A stretch of DNA of 64,000 nucleotides from Nitrospirales bacterium (GCA_031315865.1 JALDRJ010000002.1:1586001-1650000); one strand, 5' to 3'; shown: positions 42,285-51,445, numbered from the stretch's first letter. Program-made: numbers and translations. Notes: generated by a model from the letters alone, not told the origin.

Positions 42285-43511
42285 ATGGATGAGCCGATAC
42301 ACAAATCTGTTCCAGAATCGACTGAATCTGAAGTCCTGCGTGGAGACTATTCAGATGATGTTCAGGTTGTCTGTTTGCCGGAAAAATCGATTATTCTCAT
42401 CGGTACGGCGCATGTTTCTCAAGAGTCTGCGGAACTAGTTCGTCAGGTCATTGACCAAGAACAGCCTGATTGCGTGTGCGTCGAATTAGATGCGAGACGT
42501 TTTGAGGTACTCTCAAAGCCCAAACGCTGGGAATCCTTGGATCTCAAAGAGATCATTCGAAATAAACAGCTCAGTACGTTGATGGTCAACCTCGTTTTAG
42601 CGTCATACCAAAAACGTCTTGGGGACCAATTAGGGGTGATGCCTGGCACAGAAATGCTTGAGGCGACCAAGACGGCGGAAAAATATCAAATTCCAGTCGC
42701 CTTGTGCGATCGTGATGTTCGGATCACCATGCGACGTGCGTGGAGGACAACACCATTTTGGCGAAAGAGCATGCTGGTATCATCACTTCTGTTGAGCATA
42801 TTCGATACCACTCAAGTCTCGGAAGAAGAAATTCGAGACCTGAAAAAACAAGATGTTCTCTCTGAAATGATGGATGAACTCGGAAAAGAAGTTCCCACGC
42901 TAAAATCCGTGTTGATTGATGAGCGTGATCGTTATCTAGCCCAAAAGATCCGCGATGTGAAGGGCGAAAAAGTCGTTGCGGTCGTGGGGGCAGGGCACAT
43001 GCCTGGCATTCAACGCACGTTAAAGGAACGACAGCCTGTAAACTTGGAAGAGCTTGATGTCATTCCCCCAGTTTCCGCTGCCTGGAAATGGGTTGGGTGG
43101 AGCATTCCCGCGATTATTATCGGATCTATTGCTTACATCGGGTTTCAACAGGGCGCATTGGCTGCAGGGGAGAATGCCTTGTTCTGGATTCTGGCAAACG
43201 GAATTCCGAGTGCATTGGGGGCCATTCTTGCTCTTGCACATCCGTTGACGATCCTGACGGCGTTTGTGTCTGCCCCGTTCACAAGTCTTACACCTGTTAT
43301 TGGCGTCGGATATGTAACGGCCTTCGTTCAAGCTTACGTGCAACCTCCACTCGTGCGAGAGTTTCAAAGCGTGGCCGAGGATATCACGATTCCAAGGCGT
43401 TGGTGGCATAGCCGCCTTTTGCGAGTATTTTTAGCTTTTTTGCTTCCGACGTTGGGTAGTATTATCGGAACCTACGTGGGCGGGGCCAAAATTGTGTCGA
43501 ATCTGTTTTAA
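42285..43511 (+). CDS. TraB/PrgY-family membrane protein
   Basis: About 408 residues. The N-terminal TraB domain shows IILIGTAHVSQESAELVRQV, CVCVELDARRFEVL and VVAVVGAGHMPGIQRTL. The conserved GTAHVS and GAGHM motifs (Glu/His residues) are proposed to form a metal-dependent active site related to ChaN/Tiki. The C-terminal quarter has several membrane helices (WSIPAIIIGSIAYIGF onward). The enterococcal homologue PrgY/TraB inhibits pheromone peptides; bacterial chromosomal roles are unknown. AAGGTG lies 5-7 nt before ATG 42285. Confidence 0.87.
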   Translation: MDEPIHKSVPESTESEVLRGDYSDDVQVVCLPEKSIILIGTAHVSQESAELVRQVIDQEQPDCVCVELDARRFEVLSKPKRWESLDLKEIIRNKQLSTLMVNLVLASYQKRLGDQLGVMPGTEMLEATKTAEKYQIPVALCDRDVRITMRRAWRTTPFWRKSMLVSSLLLSIFDTTQVSEEEIRDLKKQDVLSEMMDELGKEVPTLKSVLIDERDRYLAQKIRDVKGEKVVAVVGAGHMPGIQRTLKERQPVNLEELDVIPPVSAAWKWVGWSIPAIIIGSIAYIGFQQGALAAGENALFWILANGIPSALGAILALAHPLTILTAFVSAPFTSLTPVIGVGYVTAFVQAYVQPPLVREFQSVAEDITIPRRWWHSRLLRVFLAFLLPTLGSIIGTYVGGAKIVSNLF

Positions 43512-43717
43512 TCTCTCTTGTTATCTAACAAGTTCTCACCTGTCAGGGTTTCCCTCCATCACTTCTACAAAATTTGCTTAACTTAATACTTAACTGAAAG
43601 TCGGAACACATTCCAGTGAAAAGGAATTTCAAGTGTATGGCTTTGTATTATGTATTCTAGGCAGTGTCGTCATAAGATAGATCCCCACAGCCAAATACAC
43701 CGGATTTGCACGATGGC

Positions 43718-44034
43718 CTAAAAGAACGAGGCTCTCTTTGCATGTCGGGTGGCAATCCCCCGCCAACCTTTAAGATGCAAGAACGTATTTTCGATCAAGT
43801 GCCGCATCTGAGACCAATGGTGATCGTATGCCTGTAGAGGCCTCTGGTTTTTCTTGGGCGGAATGACCGGTGTGATTCCTCCGCGTCGGCCTCGAAGCCG
43901 GTCATGAGTTGTGCAGCTTGTGTGCAATCCGTCATGGGACCTGCTGTAACAAGAACTCGGAGCGGCAAACCATGCGCAACGCCGTGCCTCCTTGTTCTGC
44001 GAATCATAGCCGAGGCGCCTTCTCGTGATGACAT
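43718..44034 (-). pseudogene. IS5-like DDE transposase relic
   Basis: Two overlapping minus-strand frames join into a decayed IS5-family transposase. One reads HGVAHGLPLRVLVTAGPMTD and CTQAAQLMTGFEADA; the other reads GGITPVIPPKKNQRPLQAYD, HLIENTFLHLKGWRGIAT and RHAKRA. These match the middle and C-terminal parts of IS5/IS1031-type proteins (HLIENxFxxLKxxRxIATRxxK with the catalytic Glu). A frameshift splits them and the N-terminal part is missing. Confidence 0.72.
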
Positions 44035-44218
44035 TATCTAGCAATTACGCGGAATCCCATGACCCAAGTGTTCACGGATTTCTAGGCTCCATTTTTGATT
44101 ATGAGATGCTCATGTTCAACTGGGACAAGCGATAATCGCTAGCCAAATATAAGCAGTGATAACAGTGGTACCAGCAATGTGCAATGAACCTCTTTTGGCT
44201 TACACCCGTGGCCTCTTT

Positions 44219-44430
44219 CTAATATTCAAGCTCCGCTTGCCACGTCTCCTGTTCATCCTGGTAGCGAACGTAGTGCTGGATGATGGTTTCGTCGATCCCT
44301 ATGGTGGAGGCAAAAATTCTCGAGCACAAATCTCTCCGCCAGCCCAATATGTTTTTTCTAACACATGAGGAACTTTTCTTTTAGCCTCCGGCTTGTCCTT
44401 GCATGTGTGGAACTCTCGTTGAAATTGGAG
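44219..44430 (-). pseudogene. IS200/IS605-type TnpA fragment (tentative)
   Basis: Minus-strand frames contain KTYWAGGEICAREFL and, after a frameshift, GIDETIIQHYVRYQDEQE ending in a stop at 44219. This resembles the C-terminal half of Y1 transposases (KRYWGxxFWARGYL, then a helix such as ITDEMIQxYIxxQ). The catalytic HUH motif region is not recognisable. It is a fragment and the family call is tentative. Confidence 0.45.
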
Positions 44431-44757
44431 AAAAGACGATCCTTCTCTGATGTATCGAAATAGATAATATATGTATCTGATTAGATACATGTCATTGGGT
44501 CAATAATTTGTTTTTCATCATCCATCATTAGTGTTGTGAGTCTCAAGATCAAATTATGAATAGATTTATGATTTTCTATTTTTGAGGAAAATAGAAGATT
44601 GTCAGGCATATATTCTGCAAAAGAAATGGTACACAATTGCACCAGGAAAATATGCAGAGTGTTGATTTGAATGCATTGGTACGCTGTGTAGGTTTTATTT
44701 TTAACATTCCGAAAGGTTTGAACTACAATAAATAAATGTGGAAAAAATGATGAAGGC

Positions 44758-44824
44758 GGCGTACCCTTTTGGTGACGCATCTCCAACACCCTGCTTGCAG
44801 GAATAGGCGGAGAAAGGATACGCC
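44758..44824. repeat. Nested inverted repeat upstream of the IS256 relic
   Basis: GGCGTA (44758-44763)/TACGCC (44819-44824), TCTCC (44780-44784)/GGAGA (44809-44813) and CCTGC (44790-44794)/GCAGG (44797-44801) are nested symmetrically. This gives one long imperfect cruciform just before the transposase relic. Confidence 0.5.
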
Positions 44825-44868
44825 AATGCCAGAAAGACACAACGGAACAGAAGAGTCAAAGGAGGGGC

Positions 44869-45665
44869 CGTACGGTTGTCTCGAGGTCCTATGCTGGACA
44901 GGAGACTCAACGCTGGCTGTAAGATCTGCTGGAGGAAAAGGTCGCAGACTTCTTAGGGCGCGAGCAGAGTGAGCGCAAGGTTGTGAGAGCCGAACAGTCT
45001 GGCTATCGCAATGGCTATGGGCAGCCCCGACTGGCCACCCTTAGCTTCGAGACCATTGAAATTTTCCGTCCTCGGATTCGCAATGTGGAGGAGCGGTTAA
45101 TCTCCTGGTATTGCCCCTCTCTCGCCGCCAAAGTCAGGAGAGGTGTGAGTGTTGTTGCCGGAGTTATATCTGTACGGGTTGGCCAGTGTGGATTTTGAAT
45201 TGTCCTTGCAAGGCTTGTTAGGAACCGGACGCCCTTGTCGGTTTCCTCACTGCAGCACTTCAAAGAGAAGTGGACTCTGGAATATGGCAGTGACAAGGGT
45301 GCTGATTGAGAGATGTCAGGCGGCGTATTTGTGGACTGATGGCGTTTATGTGAAAGCGGGATTGGGCACAGAGAAAACGGCCCTGCTGCTGATTATTGGA
45401 GCGATGCAAGACGGGAGTAAACATGTGTTAGCCGTGGAGGTGAGGTATCGGGAGAGTAAGGATTCTTGGTCCGTTGTCTTACGACACCTCAAACAGCGTG
45501 GTCTGACGACCGTGCGGCTCGTGGCGGCCGAGAAGAATTTTCGGAAATCGCATGCTCAGCCCTGGGTGGAGCATGCACGGGAAGGCGAGGAGTTCTCCGA
45601 CGGAGTCAAAAAGCCTAATTCGAAGGTCGCCGTCTAACGCTTTTTACACACTATTTGTCAACAGC
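44869..45665 (+). pseudogene. IS256-family (mutator type) transposase relic
   Basis: Fragments of an IS256 transposase lie in three frames: VADFLGREQSERKVVRAEQ with GYRNGYGQPRL, LLPELYLYGLASVDFELSLQ, and AAYLWTDGVYVKAGLG, which contains a catalytic Asp, followed by RYRESKDSWSVVLRHLKQRG. Stops and shifts break it (for example TAA after QRWL near 44920), and the C-terminal third is deleted. TTTTACACACTATTTGTCAA (about 45641-45660) resembles an IS256 right end. Confidence 0.8.
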
Positions 45666-45762
45666 TCCCGGGGTAGGAGAAGTCTGAAATTAGAAATAAG
45701 GCATAGGCATAATTCGTTATACCTGAAGCCATCTACTAGGCTTAGAAAGGAAGGGCAGGAGT

Positions 45763-46866
45763 ATGAAATTAAAGTATATTGTTATTACTATGTCGCTGAT
45801 TCTAATCGCTTCTGGCTGTGCAAAATTGGAAAAGTATTTGAGCCATAAGAAACCGGACGCCACGTTGGAACAATGTGAAGTCCTCACAAAACAAGATTAC
45901 TGGGCTAATTTTACCGCAAAGTTGTGTCAATCATTTACGCTGTTCTGTAATAGCCGTCAGGTTGACCTTAGAGTAACACATCGAGCGGAAATAGATTTGG
46001 GAAAATATAAAACTATTGCATTCACGAAGATTGAAGGTGATTATGGCGATATGTTTGCTACTGCCTACAAGGAGCAATTGCAAAAAAAAAGCCAATTGAA
46101 AGTACTTGACCGCACTCAATTGGATAACTTGAAGTCAGAATTAGGTAACAATGATGATTTGTTCGATCCTAAGAATCGTCCGGAACTTGGCAAGTTATTG
46201 CCTGCTGGTGTCATTGTAACAGGAAGGATTACGAGTAATTATAAAGAACCTGAGGAACTTAGTAAGTCGGAAATTCCGTGCCACAAAAGTAAAGAAGAAA
46301 TGTGTACATTAAACACTCGAAATGGTTCGGCGACGATGAAGGGAACACTGAACGTGGTTTCAGTAGAAACTGGAGAAAACCTTAAGAGCAAGCGACTACA
46401 TAGAACTCAACAAGATACATCCACAGCATTGGATCCAGCTATACCAGAACCCATTGATGAAGAGACGTTACAGGAAGAAAATCTCACTGGACTTGTTAGT
46501 GACATGACAAAGGCTACGGTTAATTGGACTGAGCTTCGTAAGGTCGTATTGTTTGTGGACAGCGATATTCCTAAATTAGATCGTGGAATTCTTGAGGTGA
46601 AGTCCGGACGAGAAGAAAATGCTGAAAGGATTTTTGCTAAGGCCCTACAAGAAGCTGAGGCTCAACCACAAGTTGACATTAAGGCTCTCTCTGCAGCTCG
46701 TTTTGATTTAGCCGTACTCAAGGCATATCTTGGAAAGCATGAGGAGGCAGAAAAACTTCTCTCTAAGGTCATAGATGACACTCTTGATACATTCCCTGCC
46801 CCAGTGATGAGGAAAATAAATGATTGTCTTAAAAAAGAGCGTAGAGAAGCTGGAGATGGGGCATGA
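45763..46866 (+). CDS. Lipoprotein with CsgG-like domain and helical C-terminus
   Basis: A 367-residue putative outer-membrane lipoprotein (lipobox LIASGC, mature Cys19). Residues about 75-255 follow the CsgG/LpoB-like pattern: KYKTIAFTKIEGDYGDMFAT, LKVLDRTQLDNLKSELGN, GVIVTGRITSNYK, GTLNVVSVETGENLKSK. Residues about 275-345 look like TPR-type helices (GREENAERIFAKALQEAE, LGKHEEAEKLLSKVIDD). AAAGGAAGG precedes the ATG. It overlaps the next lipoprotein gene by 4 nt. First gene of a four-gene lipoprotein locus, directly after the IS256 relic. Confidence 0.78.
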   Translation: MKLKYIVITMSLILIASGCAKLEKYLSHKKPDATLEQCEVLTKQDYWANFTAKLCQSFTLFCNSRQVDLRVTHRAEIDLGKYKTIAFTKIEGDYGDMFATAYKEQLQKKSQLKVLDRTQLDNLKSELGNNDDLFDPKNRPELGKLLPAGVIVTGRITSNYKEPEELSKSEIPCHKSKEEMCTLNTRNGSATMKGTLNVVSVETGENLKSKRLHRTQQDTSTALDPAIPEPIDEETLQEENLTGLVSDMTKATVNWTELRKVVLFVDSDIPKLDRGILEVKSGREENAERIFAKALQEAEAQPQVDIKALSAARFDLAVLKAYLGKHEEAEKLLSKVIDDTLDTFPAPVMRKINDCLKKERREAGDGA

Positions 46867-48044
46867 GGCTGGGGGGGAAGTCGATGCATTCGTTATGCAA
46901 ATTGGAATGGTTATGCATAATCGGAATGGCATTGCATGTTATGGTCGGGTGTGCGAGCACTCCAGAAATTACATGGACAGAATCAAAATCCAAGCCTCAA
47001 TGGATTTCACAAGTACCGCTAGAATTGGACTTTTTGTATTTCGTGGGATCAGCTTCGCGCGCAGATTCACTTGAAAGTGGAATTCAGTCTGCCCGGCATG
47101 CGGCTCTCAGTAAAATCGCTGGTTATCTTGGGACTGATATCGAGTCAGAGTTCAAGATGGCCAATACTGAAAGTGAGCAAAATGTAGGAGAGTCACTCAA
47201 AGCCAATACAAAAGCCTTTGTTGTAAAAGCGATTTCTGTTGACTTCTATCATAAAAAAATGACCAGAATTGAAGGGAATTCTCAATTGGAGCAGTATGAT
47301 GTGTTTGTGTTGCTCAAGTACCCCAAAAGAGAGGCGACGGAAGAGTTTATTCGACGGCAAACGAAAGATGAGTCAACGGTGTACGCAGCCTACAACCTAT
47401 ATCAGACAGGCAAGGAATACGAAAAAGAAAATAAATTCACCTTGTCCAAGAAATACTATCGTGATGCACTAAGCCTGGTTGGACAAGTACGAACGGTCGT
47501 TCCATTAGATGAGGATGATGTTGCCGACAGTCAGGAACTAGCAATATTGCTTACGCGCTCCGAAGAGAATGTCATACGACAGCTGAGAAGAGTTGTTGTT
47601 TGGGTCGTGGAGAAAAACCACGATCAGACTAATACTCCATCGATCCTGGGGGCACATCTTACAGCTGTATTAACGAAGCATTTGTTTACAGTATTGGACT
47701 TAACTCCCCCCAAAGATTTTGAAGTGGAGAATGTTCATCAATTGGAACTGAAGGATAAAAAACCGCTATTACGTTTCCTGAAATCTCAGGGCGCTCAATT
47801 TCTTATTGCTGGCAATGGCAATGCTTCCTCTCGTAGTTTCACGATGAACAATTTTTTTTATGAAGCACAGGGAACATTACGTGTCTTCGATATTGCTACA
47901 GGGGACACAATTCTTACATTGCCAATACAACAGCGCGGGTATGACCGAAATGAAAAAACAGCTGGTATGAACGCATTAAGAGAGGCGGGGAAGGTGGCAG
48001 GCGAACTACTCGTGAACGAATTCCTTAGCCGAGAAGAGACATAA
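46863..48044 (+). CDS. LPP20-family lipoprotein with C-terminal LpoB/CsgG-like domain
   Basis: A 393-residue lipoprotein (Cys about 30 in MVGCAS). Residues about 40-160 match LPP20/FlgP-type domains: KPQWISQVPLELDFLYFVGS, ARHAALSKIAGYLGTDIES, then a KYPKREA end. A charged linker with helices (about 165-210) follows, then a second domain, LRRVVVWVVEKNHDQ and GAQFLIAGNGNASSRSFTMN, TLRVFDIATGDTIL, like LpoB/CsgG. It starts in the ATGA overlap with the previous gene. Function is unknown; fused LPP20 and CsgG-like modules suggest an outer-membrane-associated assembly. Confidence 0.78.
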   Translation: MRLGGKSMHSLCKLEWLCIIGMALHVMVGCASTPEITWTESKSKPQWISQVPLELDFLYFVGSASRADSLESGIQSARHAALSKIAGYLGTDIESEFKMANTESEQNVGESLKANTKAFVVKAISVDFYHKKMTRIEGNSQLEQYDVFVLLKYPKREATEEFIRRQTKDESTVYAAYNLYQTGKEYEKENKFTLSKKYYRDALSLVGQVRTVVPLDEDDVADSQELAILLTRSEENVIRQLRRVVVWVVEKNHDQTNTPSILGAHLTAVLTKHLFTVLDLTPPKDFEVENVHQLELKDKKPLLRFLKSQGAQFLIAGNGNASSRSFTMNNFFYEAQGTLRVFDIATGDTILTLPIQQRGYDRNEKTAGMNALREAGKVAGELLVNEFLSREET

Positions 48045-48148
48045 TCAGCAGAATACCTTGGCAAATATAGAAATTTGGTGAAAGACGATTATGGCCACTT
48101 TATGTATAAGAGAAAATTGAGTTCTCAGTGTTCAGGAACGGAGGCTTC

Positions 48149-48730
48149 ATGATGCTCGTAGGCAGAAGAAATAGTTGGAATTCTCACTTCATGGTGTTTG
48201 GCACGTTGTTATTGATTCTGTGGGGCTGTGCGAGTCAACCACTACCAGCGCCATGCACAAGTACTGAATGTTTGATCCAGAAAGGTGAGGCGCCTAAATG
48301 GATAAACGAACCTCAGGGGTTTTATCCTAATACTGAGATGCTTTATGGAGTTGGAAGTGCTAGTGGTATTCCTAATAAATCATTACTCCGTCGTGCTGCG
48401 CAAGAGAACGCAAAAAATCAAATTGCAGCGAGTATAAAAGCATCAATAAAATCATCGTATTCAAGTACAGCGAGATTTGCGAGTTCGAGTGTAAATATTT
48501 CGGCCGAGGAAAATGCGGTTAGTGAGGCTCTCAATAGGCTTGTCTTAGCTGAGTTGGTAGGAAGCAAAATTGTTGCAGTGTGGGTAAATCCATTCATAAG
48601 CGAAGCTTATGCGTTGGCTGCTTTGAACAAATCTCTAGCTTGTGAAAATATTTTATCGCAGTTGAAGGGCAAAGGTGGTATTGAGATCAGTAACATGAAG
48701 GAGTTTAAGGATAATTGCTTGAGAGTATAA
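48149..48730 (+). CDS. LPP20-family lipoprotein, single domain
   Basis: About 193 residues: lipobox ILWGC, then the LPP20 core APKWINEPQGFYPNTEMLYG and VGSASGIPNKSLLRRAAQEN, AKNQIAASIKASIKSSY, typical of small LPP20/FlgP-like proteins. ATG 48149 or 48152 are both possible, since CGGAGGC stands 4-7 nt upstream; GTG 48128 is less likely. It is the third member of the locus, 104 bp after the second, with its own good ribosome-binding site. Confidence 0.75.
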   Translation: MMLVGRRNSWNSHFMVFGTLLLILWGCASQPLPAPCTSTECLIQKGEAPKWINEPQGFYPNTEMLYGVGSASGIPNKSLLRRAAQENAKNQIAASIKASIKSSYSSTARFASSSVNISAEENAVSEALNRLVLAELVGSKIVAVWVNPFISEAYALAALNKSLACENILSQLKGKGGIEISNMKEFKDNCLRV

Positions 48731-48807
48731 GCAGACATTCATGTACGGTTATTAAGAAAGTTTCACACTCATTGACTTGTGGGATTCGTACGAAAGGACA
48801 AAAGCTT

Positions 48808-49257
48808 ATGATGAGACAACGTTGCGACGATCGAGAAGAAAGAATTTCTGTAATGATCGTGGTGGCTATTGTCAGTGTTTTCATGTTAGCGGGTTGTGCA
48901 GGATTCCCACAAGGTAATAATTTTGAAAAGTCAATGGATTGCTCTGTGTACAAAACTATAAAAACGAAAGATTCGTTTAAATTCCAGCTAGGATACATGC
49001 AGATATCTGCCGGTGCCGATCTTGGAATGGATAGAGAGGAAGCGGTCAACTGGAATAACGACATGCATAAGATTATTGTGAGATATCTTGAAGCATGTAG
49101 TGGTTATAACGCAGGCATGATGACAAAAGACGAATATCAGCAAAAGATTCAACGTATTGCCTTGCTAAGTAAAGAGGCGCAAGAAGCCGAGCAGCGTATT
49201 ATTGATGGGGTGTGGGAACGTCATGAAAAAGACCAAGAGAATCTGAGAAAACAGTGA
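48808..49257 (+). CDS. Small lipoprotein with coiled-coil tail
   Basis: About 149 residues. The signal VVAIVSVFMLAGC gives a lipobox LAGC. The mature part contains MDCSVYKTIKTKDSFKFQLG and a long helical tail rich in Lys, Glu and Gln (EYQQKIQRIALLSKEAQEAE). Two extra cysteines (MDC and EAC) may form a disulfide. GAAAGGA lies 9 nt before ATG 48808. It has no recognised domain and ends the four-gene lipoprotein locus. Confidence 0.68.
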   Translation: MMRQRCDDREERISVMIVVAIVSVFMLAGCAGFPQGNNFEKSMDCSVYKTIKTKDSFKFQLGYMQISAGADLGMDREEAVNWNNDMHKIIVRYLEACSGYNAGMMTKDEYQQKIQRIALLSKEAQEAEQRIIDGVWERHEKDQENLRKQ

Positions 49258-49336
49258 TAAAGTTATGCAGGCAGCGAATAAGAGTAGATGGAGCGAACAG
49301 GTAAATGTAGATTGTAAAGTCTTGTCAACGCTATTC

Positions 49337-49507
49337 TTATTGGATGTTATTCTTGGCCGTATGTTGGAATACGCACGAAGGGCAGGTATAGTGGATAAAT
49401 CTTCCTTCGCCGACCAGCCGTTTTTTCATCGTAGTTTGGCACCAGGTGCATAGGCGATCGGGAATTGAGGAGGCGGGTTCCTTTGAGTCTGACAGAGAAG
49501 TAGTCAT
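49337..49507 (-). CDS. Small zinc-ribbon protein
   Basis: A 56-residue minus-strand frame, MTTSLSDSKEPASSIPDRLC then TWCQTTMKKRLVGEGRF, IHYTCPSCVFQHT. The CxxC pairs (CTWC and CPSC) spaced by about 20 residues are the signature of a zinc ribbon. An upstream TTG at 49543 would give 68 residues and overlap the next gene start. The competing plus-strand frame here is without motif. I regard the zinc ribbon as real but small; function unknown. Confidence 0.55.
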   Translation of the reverse strand: MTTSLSDSKEPASSIPDRLCTWCQTTMKKRLVGEGRFIHYTCPSCVFQHTAKNNIQ

Positions 49508-49542
49508 CAATCTATTCTCATGAAGTTTCAAGGACTTTGTCA

Positions 49543-50310
49543 ATGATCAGAATAGTTTGTCTGGTATTTTTTCTACTCAATGTTCCAATGCCGTTTTTCG
49601 GGAACACCGCCAATCAGGCATGGGCAGACGAAGATCGTCAAACGACCCCAACTCTGACAGTATCGGAGGAGGGCATCGTTCAGTTAGCGCCAACCAAAGC
49701 CGTTATCCATCTCTCAGTGGAAACGACGGGTAAGTCCTTTGAAGCCGTGCAAGAGGAAAACAAGGAAAACATGGAACGAGTGCTATCGGACTTACAAAAG
49801 CTTGGTATTAAAAAAGAACATGTGCAAACATCCTCGTTGTCAGTCACTCCCCAATATCCCCCCCGTCCTCATCGGCAGTCTAGTCAGCCGGCCATCCCCG
49901 ATGTCCCGAGAATCATCGGATACACGGTCGTTCATACTCTCCTGGTTGAAGTGTTCGACCTCACGCGGGTCGGTCGTGTAGTTGATCAAGCATTGAAGGC
50001 AGGGGCCAATCGATTTTCCCATATTACCTGGGGATTGCGAGATAGCTATCCGGCCCAACTTGACGCGCTTACGAGGGCGGCTCATCGTGCTCGGGAAAAG
50101 GCTAAAACATTAGCTCAGGCTCTTGATGTGCGATTGCTTCGGTTGCTCTCTGTCACGGAGAGAGGAGGATCTCCCATCCCGAACCAACGGACGAGAGAAA
50201 GAGCGATGATGAGCATGGCGATGGAAAATGCCGGTTCTTCGGTACCTGTGTCTCCAGGCGAGCTCTCCATTCGTGCTTCAGTCACGTTAGTCTACGAAAT
50301 TAGTGAATGA
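49543..50310 (+). CDS. SIMPL-domain (DUF541) periplasmic protein
   Basis: About 255 residues with a signal peptide (IVCLVFFLLNVPMPFFGNTA, cleavage near AWA-DE). A full SIMPL domain follows: LTVSEEGIVQLAPTKAVIHL, FEAVQEENKENMERVLSDLQ, GIKKEHVQTSSLSVTPQY, then GYTVVHTLLVEVFDLTRVG and the C-terminal RAHREKAKTLAQAL-like helix. SIMPL proteins are linked to membrane stress and oxidative damage, mechanism unclear. ATG 49543 preceded by AAGGA is preferred over TTG 49537. Confidence 0.87.
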   Translation: MIRIVCLVFFLLNVPMPFFGNTANQAWADEDRQTTPTLTVSEEGIVQLAPTKAVIHLSVETTGKSFEAVQEENKENMERVLSDLQKLGIKKEHVQTSSLSVTPQYPPRPHRQSSQPAIPDVPRIIGYTVVHTLLVEVFDLTRVGRVVDQALKAGANRFSHITWGLRDSYPAQLDALTRAAHRAREKAKTLAQALDVRLLRLLSVTERGGSPIPNQRTRERAMMSMAMENAGSSVPVSPGELSIRASVTLVYEISE

Positions 50311-50406
50311 CGTTCATCAGTCTATAGTTTCCCACCATCCCAACTAGAGCCGATAGAGCGCATAAAGTCCAACGATCAGTAATGAAAAAGGGGTTGTTTA
50401 GTCACC

Positions 50407-51306
50407 ATGAAAGATGAGACTAAGATGACGAACAAGGTTCCGGTCTTAGTCGTCTCTGGATTTCTTGGGGCGGGAAAGACCACCTTGGTTCGTTCGCTCT
50501 TGCAAGAGGCGCAAGCCACCGGTCACCGGCTTGCCGTCGTCTCTAATGAGTTTGGAGAGCTTGGGATTGATGAAGCGCTTTTGCAAAATGAGAGTTCCAG
50601 AGGCTACGTCGAATTAGAGGGGGGATGTGTTTGTTGTCAGTTATCGAATGAATTGCTGACAACTCTTCAAGGACTGTGGGAACGAATTCGGCCAGATCGC
50701 GTCATCGTGGAAACATCTGGAGTCGCCCTTCCTTTTGATACTTTGACGACGTTCTGGCGTGAACCGGTTTCAGTATGGGCCGGAGAGAGCCTGGCTGTGG
50801 TCGTGGTGAATGCCGAGCAATTGCTCCAAAAGCGGGACTTAGCCGGAACGTTTGAACAGCAGGTGTCATCGGCCGATATTCTTGTACTCAATAAAATAGA
50901 TTTAGTCCCCAATTCCCATGTCGAGTCGTTAAAGACGATACTTAATGAATATGCGCCAGACACTCCCATCGTGGAAAGTGTCAACGCGGCCGTGGATTCT
51001 GCGATTTTATTTCCTCCCGATCCCCAGAATATTTCGTCCCGCCGTTCTCACGAATCTGAATGCGGGGAAACCCATACGCATGAACAATTTACGAGTCAGA
51101 TCTTGCCGATAGAATCTGGAATAGAGGAAGAGGTTCTGGTAAAGCGATTGACCGAATTGAACGCGTTACGTATGAAAGGCATCGTGCAGACGGCTTCAGG
51201 AAAACGTTTGATCCAAGGAGTCGGTCCACGGATTGACTTTGTTGACCCGCCCGATTCGTTCCCATCCCGCCTGATGGGGAAGATCGTCGTGATCAGTCGC
51301 GCTTAG
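50407..51306 (+). CDS. CobW/G3E-family GTPase, probable metal chaperone
   Basis: A 299-residue G3E GTPase. The Walker A GFLGAGKTTLV (residues 18-28), Walker-type DRVIVETSGVA, the metal-binding CxCC motif in LEGGCVCCQLSN, and the base-specificity motif LNKIDLV are all present. A His-rich stretch (SHESECGETHTHEQ) in the middle can bind metal. The C-terminal CobW domain is short. COG0523 proteins of this kind deliver zinc or other metals to target enzymes. It stands alone before a copy of the 93-bp repeat. Confidence 0.86.
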   Translation: MKDETKMTNKVPVLVVSGFLGAGKTTLVRSLLQEAQATGHRLAVVSNEFGELGIDEALLQNESSRGYVELEGGCVCCQLSNELLTTLQGLWERIRPDRVIVETSGVALPFDTLTTFWREPVSVWAGESLAVVVVNAEQLLQKRDLAGTFEQQVSSADILVLNKIDLVPNSHVESLKTILNEYAPDTPIVESVNAAVDSAILFPPDPQNISSRRSHESECGETHTHEQFTSQILPIESGIEEEVLVKRLTELNALRMKGIVQTASGKRLIQGVGPRIDFVDPPDSFPSRLMGKIVVISRA

Positions 51307-51325
51307 CCAGGGCTGATTTCTCCAC

Positions 51326-51418
51326 TATAGCGAATCCAGATAAATTCCAATCGATACAGACGACAAACCCCGCGCGGTACGACGTTGAACCATACGGAAG
51401 TTATTTGAAACGGCTATA
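51326..51418 (-). repeat. 93-bp dispersed repeat, copy 2 (MITE-like)
   Basis: Inverted copy of the element at 5838-5930: the reverse complement begins TATAGCCGTTTCAAATAA and ends GGATTCGCTATA. Identity is 86/93 with no gap (7 substitutions, clustered toward the right end). It lies between the CobW GTPase and pentapeptide genes, which both run toward it, so it is not in a promoter region here. Confidence 0.75.
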
Positions 51419-51445
51419 GAAATTCAGGAGAGTCGGAAGAGAAGG

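Noticed and set aside
44156-44368. 70-codon plus-strand frame near the transposase relics
   Set aside because: It is the complement of the IS200/IS605-like fragment and has no independent support.
49265-49453. 62-codon plus-strand frame after the lipoprotein locus
   Set aside because: It overlaps the zinc-ribbon frame antisense; the zinc ribbon has paired CxxC motifs whereas this frame shows nothing.
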